Shown: positions 1-5,783 of the stretch, piece by piece
Position numbering within the stretch: position 1 is the first letter of the stretch
How the letters are laid out: every line of letters starts with the position of its first letter
From: Chloroflexota bacterium
Lineage (GTDB): Bacteria; Chloroflexota; Dehalococcoidia; UBA2247; RBG-13-53-26
Direction of reading: 5' to 3'
Assembly: GCA_017885485.1 (NCBI GenBank)
Contig: JAFNFZ010000256.1
Span: forward strand, 1,399-7,181
Length of the DNA stretch: 5,783 nt
Translations under genes and position numbers: made by a program
Notes under the pieces: generated by a model
Databases searched by the model: none
Seen by the model: the letters and a program-made list of their open reading frames with translations, nothing else
Told to the model about the DNA's origin: nothing

Positions 1-1
1 A

Positions 2-544
2 GAGGGCAGGCGGATTGAGGAGCTTGTTGCCAGGTCTCAGCAGCCTATCAAGGATCCTGACGAATGGCTGGACAGCGACATAAAGCAGAACATAATCATG
101 AGTTCGATAGCCAAGGTCCTCAATTGGGGTCGCCACTACTCTACCTGGCCGTTCGGAAGCGGGCTTGCCTGCTGCGCCATGGAGATGGTGGCCACGGCAA
201 GCTCGCGATTTGACATAACGCGCTTTGGCATGGACGTGTTCCGAGCGTCGCCACGGCAGGCCGATCTTTTTATTGTATCGGGGACCCTAACCTGGAAGAT
301 GGCCCCGGCGGTGAAGATGCTCTATGATCAAATGGCGGAACCGAAGTGGGTGATTGCCATGGGTGCCTGCGCCATCAGCGGCGGGACATTTGCCCATTCG
401 TACAGTGTGGTGCCCGGTGTGAACCGAATTATTCCGGTGGATGTCTATGTTCCCGGGTGTCCGCCCCGCCCTGAAGCCCTGATCTACGGCGTGATGATGC
501 TGCACAAAAAAATCGACAAAAGAAAATTCAGACAGCAGGACTAG
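2..544 (+). CDS. nuoB: NADH-quinone oxidoreductase subunit B (NuoB/PSST), 5'-partial
   Basis: Complex I subunit that carries the terminal iron-sulfur cluster N2 and passes electrons to quinone at the interface with NuoD and NuoH. Counting from the ATG at 98, the cluster ligands are the tandem Cys25-Cys26 (GLACCAMEM), Cys91 (MGACAISGG) and Cys121 ([10 protein letters not shown]); all four are present. Other family blocks are [20 protein letters not shown] and [16 protein letters not shown]. The frame stays open to the left edge, and the codons before 98 encode family-like sequence (DPDEW...KQNIIM). From memory of E. coli NuoB, the Met at 98 matches an internal Met a few residues before the conserved NWGR. 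I therefore read the gene as starting left of the window, with 32 further codons visible; no ATG, GTG or TTG lies in that 32-codon stretch. A start at 98 would give a short 148-residue form. The stop is TAG at 542-544, and the C-terminal tail is short and basic. Confidence 0.95.
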   Translation, partial: EGRRIEELVARSQQPIKDPDEWLDSDIKQNIIMSSIAKVLNWGRHYSTWPFGSGLACCAMEMVATASSRFDITRFGMDVFRASPRQADLFIVSGTLTWKMAPAVKMLYDQMAEPKWVIAMGACAISGGTFAHSYSVVPGVNRIIPVDVYVPGCPPRPEALIYGVMMLHKKIDKRKFRQQD

Positions 545-580
545 CTCCGGCTTCGGAGCCCGGCTGGAAACAACTCCGGG
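544..580 (+). other. Potential alternative hairpins between nuoB and nuoC
   Basis: This is the only intergenic gap in the window (545-581). GCTCCG at 544-549 can pair with CGGAGC at 554-559 around a four-base GCTT loop, forming a compact GC-rich hairpin that begins on the last base of the nuoB stop codon. CTCCG recurs at 574-578 next to the nuoC start, so CGGAG at 554-558 could pair with either copy. CCCGG at 559-563 can also pair with CCGGG at 576-580. There is no run of T after the stem, so a Rho-independent terminator is unlikely. Such structures could protect mRNA or tune nuoC translation, but short inverted repeats also arise by chance in GC-rich DNA. No strong Shine-Dalgarno sequence is seen before nuoC; GGA at 566-568 is 13 nt upstream of the ATG. 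Confidence 0.3.
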
Positions 581-581
581 T

Positions 582-1019
582 ATGACAAAGGCACTTATCG
601 GTCAGGAAGTTGCCAAGCAGATTGGCGAGCGGGTACCCCAATCTGTCGTCGAGGTCAGCCAGTCCTGGATCCTGGTCCGCCCCGAAGCGGTGCTCCAGGT
701 AGCACAATTCCTCAAGAACACTCCCGGCCTCGATTTTGACTATCTGACCTGCCTCACCGGCGCCGACTATCTTGACTACCTCGAGGTGGTTTACATTCTG
801 ACGTCGATGAAGCACAACCACAGTATTGTCCTCAAGGCGCGCTGCACTCGGGAGAAGCCCGAGGTGCCTTCGGTGGTAGAGGTTTGGCGTGGCGCTGATT
901 ATCAGGAGCGGGAGGCATATGATCTCCTGGGCATCAGATTTGTGGGACACCCCAACCTGAAGCGTCTCTTTCTCTGGGAAGGCTTTCAAGGGCATCCGCT
1001 GAGGAGGGACTACCTGTGA
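582..1019 (+). CDS. nuoC: NADH-quinone oxidoreductase subunit C (NuoC, 30 kDa subunit)
   Basis: A 145-residue peripheral-arm subunit of complex I with no cofactor. It packs against NuoD and NuoI and helps build the quinone-reducing module on the cytoplasmic side. The signature is at the C-terminal end: EREAYDLLGI at residues 109-118, GHP at 122-124, then LFLWEGFQGHPLRRDY ending at residue 144. An upstream block, FDYLTCLTGADY (residues 52-63), matches the usual start of the conserved fold. The length suits a stand-alone NuoC; it is not fused to NuoD as in E. coli. The ATG at 582 is the first plausible start after nuoB, 37 nt downstream, but its ribosome binding site is weak, and it may depend on coupling from nuoB or on local RNA structure. 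The stop codon TGA (1017-1019) overlaps the start of the next gene. Confidence 0.95.
   Translation: MTKALIGQEVAKQIGERVPQSVVEVSQSWILVRPEAVLQVAQFLKNTPGLDFDYLTCLTGADYLDYLEVVYILTSMKHNHSIVLKARCTREKPEVPSVVEVWRGADYQEREAYDLLGIRFVGHPNLKRLFLWEGFQGHPLRRDYL
1002..1007 (+). promoter_or_regulatory. Ribosome binding site for the B12/radical SAM gene
   Basis: AGGAGG sits inside the last codons of nuoC. It is 8 nt before a GTG at 1016 and 11 nt before an ATG at 1019, both in the same frame, so it supports initiation at this junction without settling which codon is used. Confidence 0.6.
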
Positions 1020-2710
1020 TGCCAAAGCCTGAGCTGGTGCTCCTCCACGCCCCGAGCATCTATGATTTCCGGGAGAGGTCCATCGTCTACGGCCCGATAA
1101 GCGATGTGATCCCCTCTACGCCCCTCTTTGAGATGTACCCTATTGGTTTCATCAGTATCGCTGGCTATCTGGAGAAGTCAGGGGTACCCACCAGGATTGT
1201 GAACATTGCCAACCGCATGCTGACGGAGCGCGGCTTCAATGTTGAACGTTTCCTGAGCAAGCTTCATCCAGTGGCCTTTGGCATTGACCTGCACTGGTTG
1301 CCTCACGCCCAGGGCAGTCTGGAACTGGCGCGGGTGGTGAAGAAGCTCCATCCTTCGATACCGGTCATCTTTGGCGGTCTGTCAGCGAGCTACTTCTATC
1401 GCGAGTTGATTGAATATCCGCAGGTTGATTTCGTGGTGCGTGGCGATTCCACTGAGGAACCTGTGCTCCAGCTCATGAGGCGCATAAAACAGGGGGCTTC
1501 GGTTGAGGATGTGGCCAACCTGAGCTGGAAGGACAAGCAGGGGGCGGTGCAGCACAATGCCCTGTCCTATGTTCCAGCAAACCTGGATGACCTTCCGCTG
1601 GACTATGCGTATCCGGTCAGATCGGTTATCAAATACCGATCCCTTTCGGGGATGCTTCCCTTCAAGAACTGGCTGGACTATCCGGTGACTGCTGTGTTCA
1701 CCTGCCGGGGCTGCACCCTGAACTGCCACTCCTGTGGCGGTTCCCGCTTTGCCTTCAAGGGCGTGTGCAATCGGGATGAGGTGGCCTATCGTAGCCCGGA
1801 TATGCTGGCTGATGATATCCACAGCATTCAGCGTTACCTCAGGGGGCCGGTGTTCATCATAGGGGATATTCGGCAGCCTGGCGAGGACTATGCTGACAGG
1901 CTTCTGGAAGCCATGAGCAGAAAGGGGGTCAACGGTCCGATAGTGCTCGAGCTTTTCGCTCCGGCAAGAAAAGACTTCTTCGAGAAGGTGAGGAAGGTCA
2001 TTCCCCACTGCAATATTCAGATGTCTACGGAGTCTCATGACGAAGAAGTACGCCGAGCATTCGGCAAGGGCTGGCAGAATGCTGATATCGAGGAGACCGT
2101 CAAGGGAGCGCTGGAGAGCGGTTGTCGGAGGTTTGACCTTTTCTACATGATTGGCCTGCCGAAGCAGGATTCGGTGTCGGTCATGGATACCGTCCATTAC
2201 ACAGGGAAACTGCTCAAGGAGTTTGGAAGCAAGAGCGGATTGCATCCTCACATATCACCGCTAGCGCCTTTCATAGACCCGGGAAGCCAGGTGTTTGATC
2301 GTCCGGAGGACTATGGATACCGGTTGTTCTGCCGAACGCTGGAGGAGCATCGCCAGGCGCTTCTCTCTCCTGCCTGGAGCCATATACTGAGCTATGAAAC
2401 GGAATGGCTCAGCCGCCAGGAAATCGTGGATGTCACCTATGAAGCGGCACTGGGCTTCAACCAGATGAAGAAGGAATGCGGACTGATAAGTGCCCATGTA
2501 GCTGATCAGGTGGAATCGAGGATCAAGAGGGACCAGGGGCTTATCGGAGAGATTGATAAGCGGGTACAGGAACACGGCAGGTCGGCCTGGGAACAGGAAG
2601 AAAAGGAGTTGAGTCTGGCGGCGACGTGCTTGAAGGAGGAATTACAGTGGCCAGCGCGGTCATTCCTCCGGAGCATGCCGAGGATATTGTGGAGTCTATG
2701 TCGAGCCTAA
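1019..2710 (+). CDS. B12-binding domain/radical SAM protein of unknown substrate, inserted in the nuo operon
   Basis: A cytoplasmic enzyme of about 563 residues (numbered from the ATG at 1019). Residues about 5-160 form a Rossmann-like cobalamin-binding domain, with GID at 88-90, LELARVVKKLHPSIPVIFGG ending at Gly120, and VDFVVRGDSTEEP near 136-148. The methionine-synthase-type DxHxxG motif is not evident. The radical SAM core begins with CRGCTLNCHSCGGS. The CxxxCxxC ligands of the 4Fe-4S cluster are Cys232, Cys236 and Cys239, and Cys229 is an extra cysteine. Later core strands include IIGDIR (280-285), STES (336-339) and YMIGLP (376-381). The last 70 or so residues are charged and probably helical. 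The layout resembles the TIGR04190 (Ta0216-type) family as I remember it; this is not a database result. It overlaps nuoC by 1 nt (4 nt if GTG 1016 is used) and nuoD by 64 nt, so it is probably co-translated with them. Substrate and reaction are unknown; B12 radical SAM enzymes often methylate unreactive carbons or rearrange rings. Confidence 0.88.
   Translation: MPKPELVLLHAPSIYDFRERSIVYGPISDVIPSTPLFEMYPIGFISIAGYLEKSGVPTRIVNIANRMLTERGFNVERFLSKLHPVAFGIDLHWLPHAQGSLELARVVKKLHPSIPVIFGGLSASYFYRELIEYPQVDFVVRGDSTEEPVLQLMRRIKQGASVEDVANLSWKDKQGAVQHNALSYVPANLDDLPLDYAYPVRSVIKYRSLSGMLPFKNWLDYPVTAVFTCRGCTLNCHSCGGSRFAFKGVCNRDEVAYRSPDMLADDIHSIQRYLRGPVFIIGDIRQPGEDYADRLLEAMSRKGVNGPIVLELFAPARKDFFEKVRKVIPHCNIQMSTESHDEEVRRAFGKGWQNADIEETVKGALESGCRRFDLFYMIGLPKQDSVSVMDTVHYTGKLLKEFGSKSGLHPHISPLAPFIDPGSQVFDRPEDYGYRLFCRTLEEHRQALLSPAWSHILSYETEWLSRQEIVDVTYEAALGFNQMKKECGLISAHVADQVESRIKRDQGLIGEIDKRVQEHGRSAWEQEEKELSLAATCLKEELQWPARSFLRSMPRILWSLCRA
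2633..2639 (+). promoter_or_regulatory. Ribosome binding site that sets the nuoD start
   Basis: AAGGAGG lies within the coding sequence of the radical SAM gene, seven bases before a GTG at 2647. This near-ideal spacing favours GTG 2647 over GTG 2626, which lies upstream of the site, and over ATG 2698 and ATG 2719, which have only GGAG or GGA placed too close to them. Confidence 0.7.
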
Positions 2711-3825
2711 GCACGGATATGGAACTCAAGACCGAGCCCTTTGTGCTCAACATGGGGCCCCAGCACCCGTCCACGCACGGTGTTTTCCGCATGAGGGTTC
2801 TCCTGGACGGGGAGGTGGTGGTAGACCTGGAGCCGATTTTCGGCTATCTGCACAGGGGAATAGAGAAGCTGGCGGAAACCCGGACCTACACCCAGGTTAT
2901 TCCCCTTACAGACAGACTGCTGTACTTGAGCTCAATGGCCTGCAATCATGCCTATGTCCGGTCTGTGGAGAAACTGGCCGGCATACATGTTCCCGAGCGT
3001 GGCGAATACATCAGGGTGATCATGGATGAGCTGATGCGCATCTCCAGCCACCTCATGGCAGTCGGTTTTTTCCTGAATGACCTGGGGTGTTCGGTGTACA
3101 CACCGCTGCTGTACATGTATCGCGAGAGGGAAAAGATCCTGGACATGTTTGAGATGGTTTGCGGGCAGCGTTTGACCTACAACTACATGCGCGTGGGAGG
3201 GGTGAGTGGTGATGTGCCTGAGGAGTTCATGCCTGTCCTGAAGAGGTTTGTGGCCGAGATGCCTCACTTTATTGCTGAGTACGAGCAACTGCTGGCAGAG
3301 AATGAGATCCTGCTGGCGCGAACCAAGGGAGTGGGCGTTCTGCCACGGGAACTGGCCATCAATGCGTCGGCCAGCGGGCCTGTGTTGCGGGCCAGCGGGG
3401 TGAAATGGGATATCAGGAAGGCAGATCCGTACTCCGTGTATGACCGCTTTGATTTCGAGGTCCCGATCGGGCAGGTTGGTGACAACTATGACCGCTATCG
3501 GGTGAGAATAATGGAGATGCATCAGAGTCTGCGCATACTGGAGCAGGCCATGAGGCAGTTTCCTGCAGGCGAGGCATGCGCCAAGTTGCCTCAACTGCTG
3601 CGACCCGCGGTGGGTGAAGCCTATGGCCGTGTCGAGACGCCCCAGGGCGAGATGGGCTTCTACGTCGTCTCGGACAACTCCATTGCTCCCTATCGGATGC
3701 ACATCAGACCGCCGGCACTGCTCAATCTCACTGCCCTGAAGGACATGGTAGTGGGCTGGAAGGTGGCTGACGTGATCGCCACCTTCGGCAGCATTGATAT
3801 CGCTATGGGAGAGGTGGACCGCTGA
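2647..3825 (+). CDS. nuoD: NADH-quinone oxidoreductase subunit D (NuoD, 49 kDa subunit)
   Basis: The 392-residue 49 kDa subunit of complex I, related to the large subunit of [NiFe] hydrogenases. With NuoB it forms the quinone head-group site near cluster N2. GPQHPSTHG is at residues 37-45, and its second His (His44) corresponds to the quinone-site His38 of Thermus Nqo4. Tyr93 in DRLLYLSS corresponds to Nqo4 Tyr87. GYLHRGIEKL is at 66-75. The protein ends in the canonical GEVDR, so the C-terminus is complete. The GTG start is chosen for its Shine-Dalgarno match; it leaves about 27 residues before the usual KTEPFVLN block, a somewhat long leader. A start at ATG 2719 would remove the leader and the overlap but has no good ribosome binding site. 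The first 64 nt are also read in another frame as the end of the radical SAM gene. The stop TGA overlaps the nuoH ATG by one base. Confidence 0.96.
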   Translation: MASAVIPPEHAEDIVESMSSLSTDMELKTEPFVLNMGPQHPSTHGVFRMRVLLDGEVVVDLEPIFGYLHRGIEKLAETRTYTQVIPLTDRLLYLSSMACNHAYVRSVEKLAGIHVPERGEYIRVIMDELMRISSHLMAVGFFLNDLGCSVYTPLLYMYREREKILDMFEMVCGQRLTYNYMRVGGVSGDVPEEFMPVLKRFVAEMPHFIAEYEQLLAENEILLARTKGVGVLPRELAINASASGPVLRASGVKWDIRKADPYSVYDRFDFEVPIGQVGDNYDRYRVRIMEMHQSLRILEQAMRQFPAGEACAKLPQLLRPAVGEAYGRVETPQGEMGFYVVSDNSIAPYRMHIRPPALLNLTALKDMVVGWKVADVIATFGSIDIAMGEVDR

Positions 3826-4922
3826 TGGACTGGTGGCCTCTGGGCAACTTCTGGGCCCATTTCGCGGTGTTCGCTCTGGCCATCATTGTCTTTGTGCTGC
3901 TGATGGTGATGGTGTTCATCTGGTTTGAGCGCCGGGCCTTCGGTCCGTTCCAGATGCGGTGGGGGCCGAATCGCGCCAGCCCCTGGGGAGCGCTGCAGCC
4001 GGTAGCGGATGCCATCAAGGTGTTGCTGAAAGAGGATATTGTGCCGGCTGTGGCTGACAAGTGGGTGCATTTCATTGCCCCGGTTGTCGGCTTCCTCCCG
4101 GTGCTGCTGATCTTTGCCGTGGTGCCTTTCCATGACGGACACGGGTTGATTCCAGACATGAGTATTGGCATTCTTTACGTGGTGGCCATCAGCGCCCTGA
4201 GTGTGGTGGGCGTGTTCATGGCAGGCTGGAGTTCCGGCAACAAATACTCGCTTCTTGGCGGCATGCGGGTTATCGCACAGATGGTGAGCTACGAGGTGCC
4301 TCTGGTTCTGTCGATCATCAGCGTCGTGCTGGTGGCTGGTTCTTTGTCCATGAATGAGATTGTGGCGGCGCAGGAGATTCCTTTCTTTGTGCTGATGCCT
4401 CTGGGATTTCTGATCTTCCTTATCGCCGCGATGGCTGAAATCAACAGAGGTCCCTTCGATCTTCTGGAAGCAGACTCCGAAATCGTGGCGGGCTTCCACA
4501 TAGAGTACTCCGGCATGAAGTTTGCCATGTTTTATCTAGCCGAGTATGGTCATGCTCTGGCGATGTCGGCAGTTGCGGCGACACTGTTCTTCGGCGGCTG
4601 GAGGGGACCCGGAGATGAGTACATCGGATTCCTCTGGTTCCTGCTCAAAGTCTTCTTCATCTTCTTCCTGCTCATCTGGGCGAGGGTGACCTTCCCGCGT
4701 TTGCGAGTAGACCATTTGATGGGCTTCGGCTGGAAGTTCCTTTTCCCTCTTGCTCTGATGAATGTGTTCGTCGTGGCAGCAGAGATGATTGTCTGGGGTG
4801 AAATCGATGGTGGAATGCCCTGGTGGATCGTCTTCATCAACCTGCCGGCGGCACTTGTTCTGATTTACCTGTGGTCGAGGCTCTTCAGGTTTGGAGGAGG
4901 CAGAGTTGGCGTCAATGCTTGA
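3825..4922 (+). CDS. nuoH: NADH-quinone oxidoreductase subunit H (NuoH/ND1)
   Basis: A 365-residue polytopic membrane subunit that joins the peripheral and membrane arms, lines the quinone entry tunnel and links quinone reduction to ion pumping. About eight or nine hydrophobic segments are visible, the first at residues 12-34 and the last at about 333-352. Family motifs are ERRAFGPFQMRWGPNR (35-50), LQPVADAIKVLLKED (57-71), the loop GWSSGNKYSLLGGMRVIAQ (134-152), EINRGPFDLLEADSEIVAGF (205-224), EYSGMKFAMF (227-236) and LFFGGW (254-259). The acidic residues of the coupling loops (Glu205, Glu215, Glu219, Glu227 and Glu240) are present. The start ATG 3825 forms a TGATG junction with nuoD, preceded by GGAGAGG at 3808-3814. 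The direct nuoD-nuoH junction means no nuoE, nuoF or nuoG intervenes. The C-terminal Gly-Gly-Gly codons double as the nuoI ribosome binding site. Confidence 0.97.
   Translation: MDWWPLGNFWAHFAVFALAIIVFVLLMVMVFIWFERRAFGPFQMRWGPNRASPWGALQPVADAIKVLLKEDIVPAVADKWVHFIAPVVGFLPVLLIFAVVPFHDGHGLIPDMSIGILYVVAISALSVVGVFMAGWSSGNKYSLLGGMRVIAQMVSYEVPLVLSIISVVLVAGSLSMNEIVAAQEIPFFVLMPLGFLIFLIAAMAEINRGPFDLLEADSEIVAGFHIEYSGMKFAMFYLAEYGHALAMSAVAATLFFGGWRGPGDEYIGFLWFLLKVFFIFFLLIWARVTFPRLRVDHLMGFGWKFLFPLALMNVFVVAAEMIVWGEIDGGMPWWIVFINLPAALVLIYLWSRLFRFGGGRVGVNA
4893..4900 (+). promoter_or_regulatory. Ribosome binding site that sets the nuoI start
   Basis: GGAGGAGG is made of the Gly-Gly-Gly codons near the end of nuoH. 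It is five bases before TTG 4906 and 14 bases before ATG 4915. Spacing favours the TTG, giving a 17-nt overlap with nuoH. TTG 4891, further upstream, directly abuts this site and cannot use it. Confidence 0.6.
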
Positions 4923-5412
4923 GGGGTCCGGCCTCGGTCTGCTCAAAGGGATGGCCATGACCTTCAGACATCTCTTCAGGCGGCGGATTACCACGCAGTA
5001 CCCGGAGCAGAAGCTGACGCTTTCGAAGCGCTTCAGGGGCTATACTCTGGTCTGGGATAAGGAGCGCTGCACGGGCTGTGCCACCTGTGCCAAGAGCTGC
5101 CCGCAGGGAAACATCGAGATCGTCACGTCCAAGGGCACAGAGAATGACTATGTCGTCGAGAAGTTCCAGTTGGATAGCGGTCGCTGCATCTTCTGTGGCT
5201 TGTGTGTGGAGTCGTGCCCCTACGATGCGCTCTTCCTGGGGATGGAGTACGAGCGCTCCAGCTATCGCAGGGGCGATCTGGTTCTGTCTAGAGATAAACT
5301 GCTGTTCACTCCAGACAAACAGCGCAGCGCTTATGCCCGGCCCAAGCTAGAGCCCGGCCTGCCACGGCAGACTCTACTCATAGAAGGGGACACGGGGAGC
5401 AAGAAACGATGA
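4906..5412 (+). CDS. nuoI: NADH-quinone oxidoreductase subunit I (NuoI/TYKY), 2x[4Fe-4S]
   Basis: A 168-residue (from TTG 4906) ferredoxin-like subunit that carries clusters N6a and N6b and relays electrons through the peripheral arm to NuoB. Two full CxxCxxCxxxCP motifs are visible: Cys55, 58, 61 and 65 (CTGCATCAKSCP) and Cys94, 97, 100 and 104 (CIFCGLCVESCP). The amphipathic, basic N-terminal stretch around MTFRHLFRRRITTQYPEQ is the usual NuoI segment that lies on the membrane arm. The 28 residues between the two motifs (66-93) include an acidic stretch. The C-terminal third has no recognised domain, as is common. The start is debatable: TTG 4906 has the best-spaced ribosome binding site, while ATG 4915 would shorten the protein by three residues. 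The gene overlaps nuoH by 17 nt and nuoJ by 4 nt (ATGA), which suggests tight translational coupling. In an EFG-less complex this subunit may lie close to the external electron donor. Confidence 0.95.
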   Translation: MASMLEGSGLGLLKGMAMTFRHLFRRRITTQYPEQKLTLSKRFRGYTLVWDKERCTGCATCAKSCPQGNIEIVTSKGTENDYVVEKFQLDSGRCIFCGLCVESCPYDALFLGMEYERSSYRRGDLVLSRDKLLFTPDKQRSAYARPKLEPGLPRQTLLIEGDTGSKKR

Positions 5413-5783
5413 GTCTGGCAGCAGCCTTCTGGATACTGGCGGCTCTGTCTGTGGGGACGGCACTGGCGGTGATTTTTGCGCGCGATATTTTTCATGCTGC
5501 GCTCTTCCTGATCGTGTGCTTCTTCGCGGTGGCCGGTATTTATGTCACCCTCAACGCCGATTTCCTGGCTGCCGTCCAGGTTCTGGTATACATCGGGGCG
5601 GTGTCGGTGCTCCTAATATTCGGCATCATGCTTACCAGGGAAGCGAAACGGGGCAGTCCTCCGGGGAGGCTGAGGATTCCGGCTCTGGTTATTGCTCTGG
5701 CGCTCCTGGGGGTGTTGATCGGTTCCCTGGTCAGCTTTGACTGGCAGGCCTCTGCTGAGATGAACGACATGGTCAGGACTCAG
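5409..5783 (+). CDS. nuoJ: NADH-quinone oxidoreductase subunit J (NuoJ/ND6), 3'-partial
   Basis: A membrane-arm subunit next to NuoH, NuoA and NuoK. The first 125 residues are visible and the frame is open at the right edge. Hydrophobic segments lie at about residues 5-22, 29-47, 53-75 and 90-109. The third contains the family signature FLAAVQVLVYIGAVSVLLIF (52-71), which forms the flexible, pi-bulge-bearing helix implicated in coupling in complex I structures. The preceding IYVTLNADF block is also typical. The ATG at 5409 overlaps the nuoI TGA in an ATGA junction, with GGGGAG at 5394-5399 nine bases upstream as its ribosome binding site. After the fourth helix comes a polar stretch (WQASAEMNDMVRTQ), where NuoJ proteins usually have a loop before the last helix. 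About one quarter to one third of a typical NuoJ is probably missing beyond the edge; nuoK would be the expected next gene. Confidence 0.93.
   Translation, partial: MSLAAAFWILAALSVGTALAVIFARDIFHAALFLIVCFFAVAGIYVTLNADFLAAVQVLVYIGAVSVLLIFGIMLTREAKRGSPPGRLRIPALVIALALLGVLIGSLVSFDWQASAEMNDMVRTQ

Noticed and set aside
544..559. Possible Rho-independent terminator after nuoB
   Set aside because: The GC stem is not followed by a T-run, and the operon plainly continues into nuoC.
1382..2251. Long open frame (289 codons) on the minus strand inside the radical SAM gene
   Set aside because: Its translation shows no recognisable domain, and it lies wholly opposite a gene with clear motifs. Long antisense frames are common opposite GC-rich coding sequence.
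2753..2762. Perfect 10-bp palindrome TGGGGCCCCA in nuoD
   Set aside because: It encodes the invariant Met-Gly-Pro-Gln residues of NuoD, so the palindrome follows from codon choice; there is no sign of an operator within the operon.
2932..3702. Minus-strand open frame of 256 codons opposite nuoD
   Set aside because: It is His-rich, matches no family I recognise and is fully explained by the conserved nuoD on the other strand.
3690..4499. Minus-strand open frame of 269 codons opposite the end of nuoD and most of nuoH
   Set aside because: The product is very rich in His and Gln, as expected from reading hydrophobic transmembrane codons backwards; it has no start context or domain signal.
5078..5350. 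Plus-strand 90-codon frame inside nuoI
   Set aside because: It is an Arg/Ser/Ala-rich shifted reading of the two ferredoxin motifs, which are intact in the nuoI frame.
5516..5740. Plus-strand 74-codon frame within nuoJ, with a minus-strand counterpart at 5540-5770
   Set aside because: The overlapping nuoJ frame carries the conserved VQVLVYIGAVSVLLIF helix; the other frames give Gly/Arg-rich or unrelated sequence.

Overview
The window is a stretch of a bacterial respiratory complex I (nuo) operon, read entirely on the + strand. The order is nuoB (5' end cut by the window), nuoC, a cobalamin-binding/radical SAM protein gene, nuoD, nuoH, nuoI and nuoJ (3' end cut by the window). Coding density is nearly complete. 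The only untranslated gap is 37 nt between nuoB and nuoC. Every other junction overlaps (TGATG or ATGA junctions of 1-4 nt, then 17 nt and 64 nt), so this looks like one translationally coupled polycistronic transcript whose promoter and terminator lie outside the window.

The nuo subunits are intact where visible. NuoB has the four cysteines of cluster N2. NuoD has the quinone-site His and Tyr. NuoH has the quinone-tunnel and acidic-loop motifs. NuoI has two complete CxxCxxCxxxCP ferredoxin motifs. NuoJ has its conserved central membrane helix. NuoB, C, D and I form the peripheral-arm connecting (Q) module; NuoH and NuoJ belong to the membrane arm. NuoC and NuoD are separate proteins. nuoD runs straight into nuoH with a 1-nt overlap, so nuoE, nuoF and nuoG (the NADH-oxidising module) are absent from their usual place. 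This is the layout of 11-subunit complexes thought to take electrons from ferredoxin or another carrier rather than NADH, although EFG genes elsewhere in the genome cannot be excluded.

The unexpected element is the roughly 563-residue B12-binding/radical SAM gene inserted between nuoC and nuoD. It overlaps nuoC by 1-4 nt and nuoD by 64 nt, so it looks like an established operon member. Its general architecture is clear; its substrate is unknown. A modification or assembly role for complex I, or a link to quinone or lipid metabolism, are hypotheses only.

The moderately GC-rich DNA, strong AGGAGG-type ribosome binding sites, separate nuoC and nuoD, and an EFG-less order suggest an anaerobic or subsurface bacterium. 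A Chloroflexota/Dehalococcoidia-like lineage is my best guess, from gene order and the general look of the proteins, with moderate to low confidence. I see no RNA genes, mobile elements, CRISPR arrays or long non-coding stretches.
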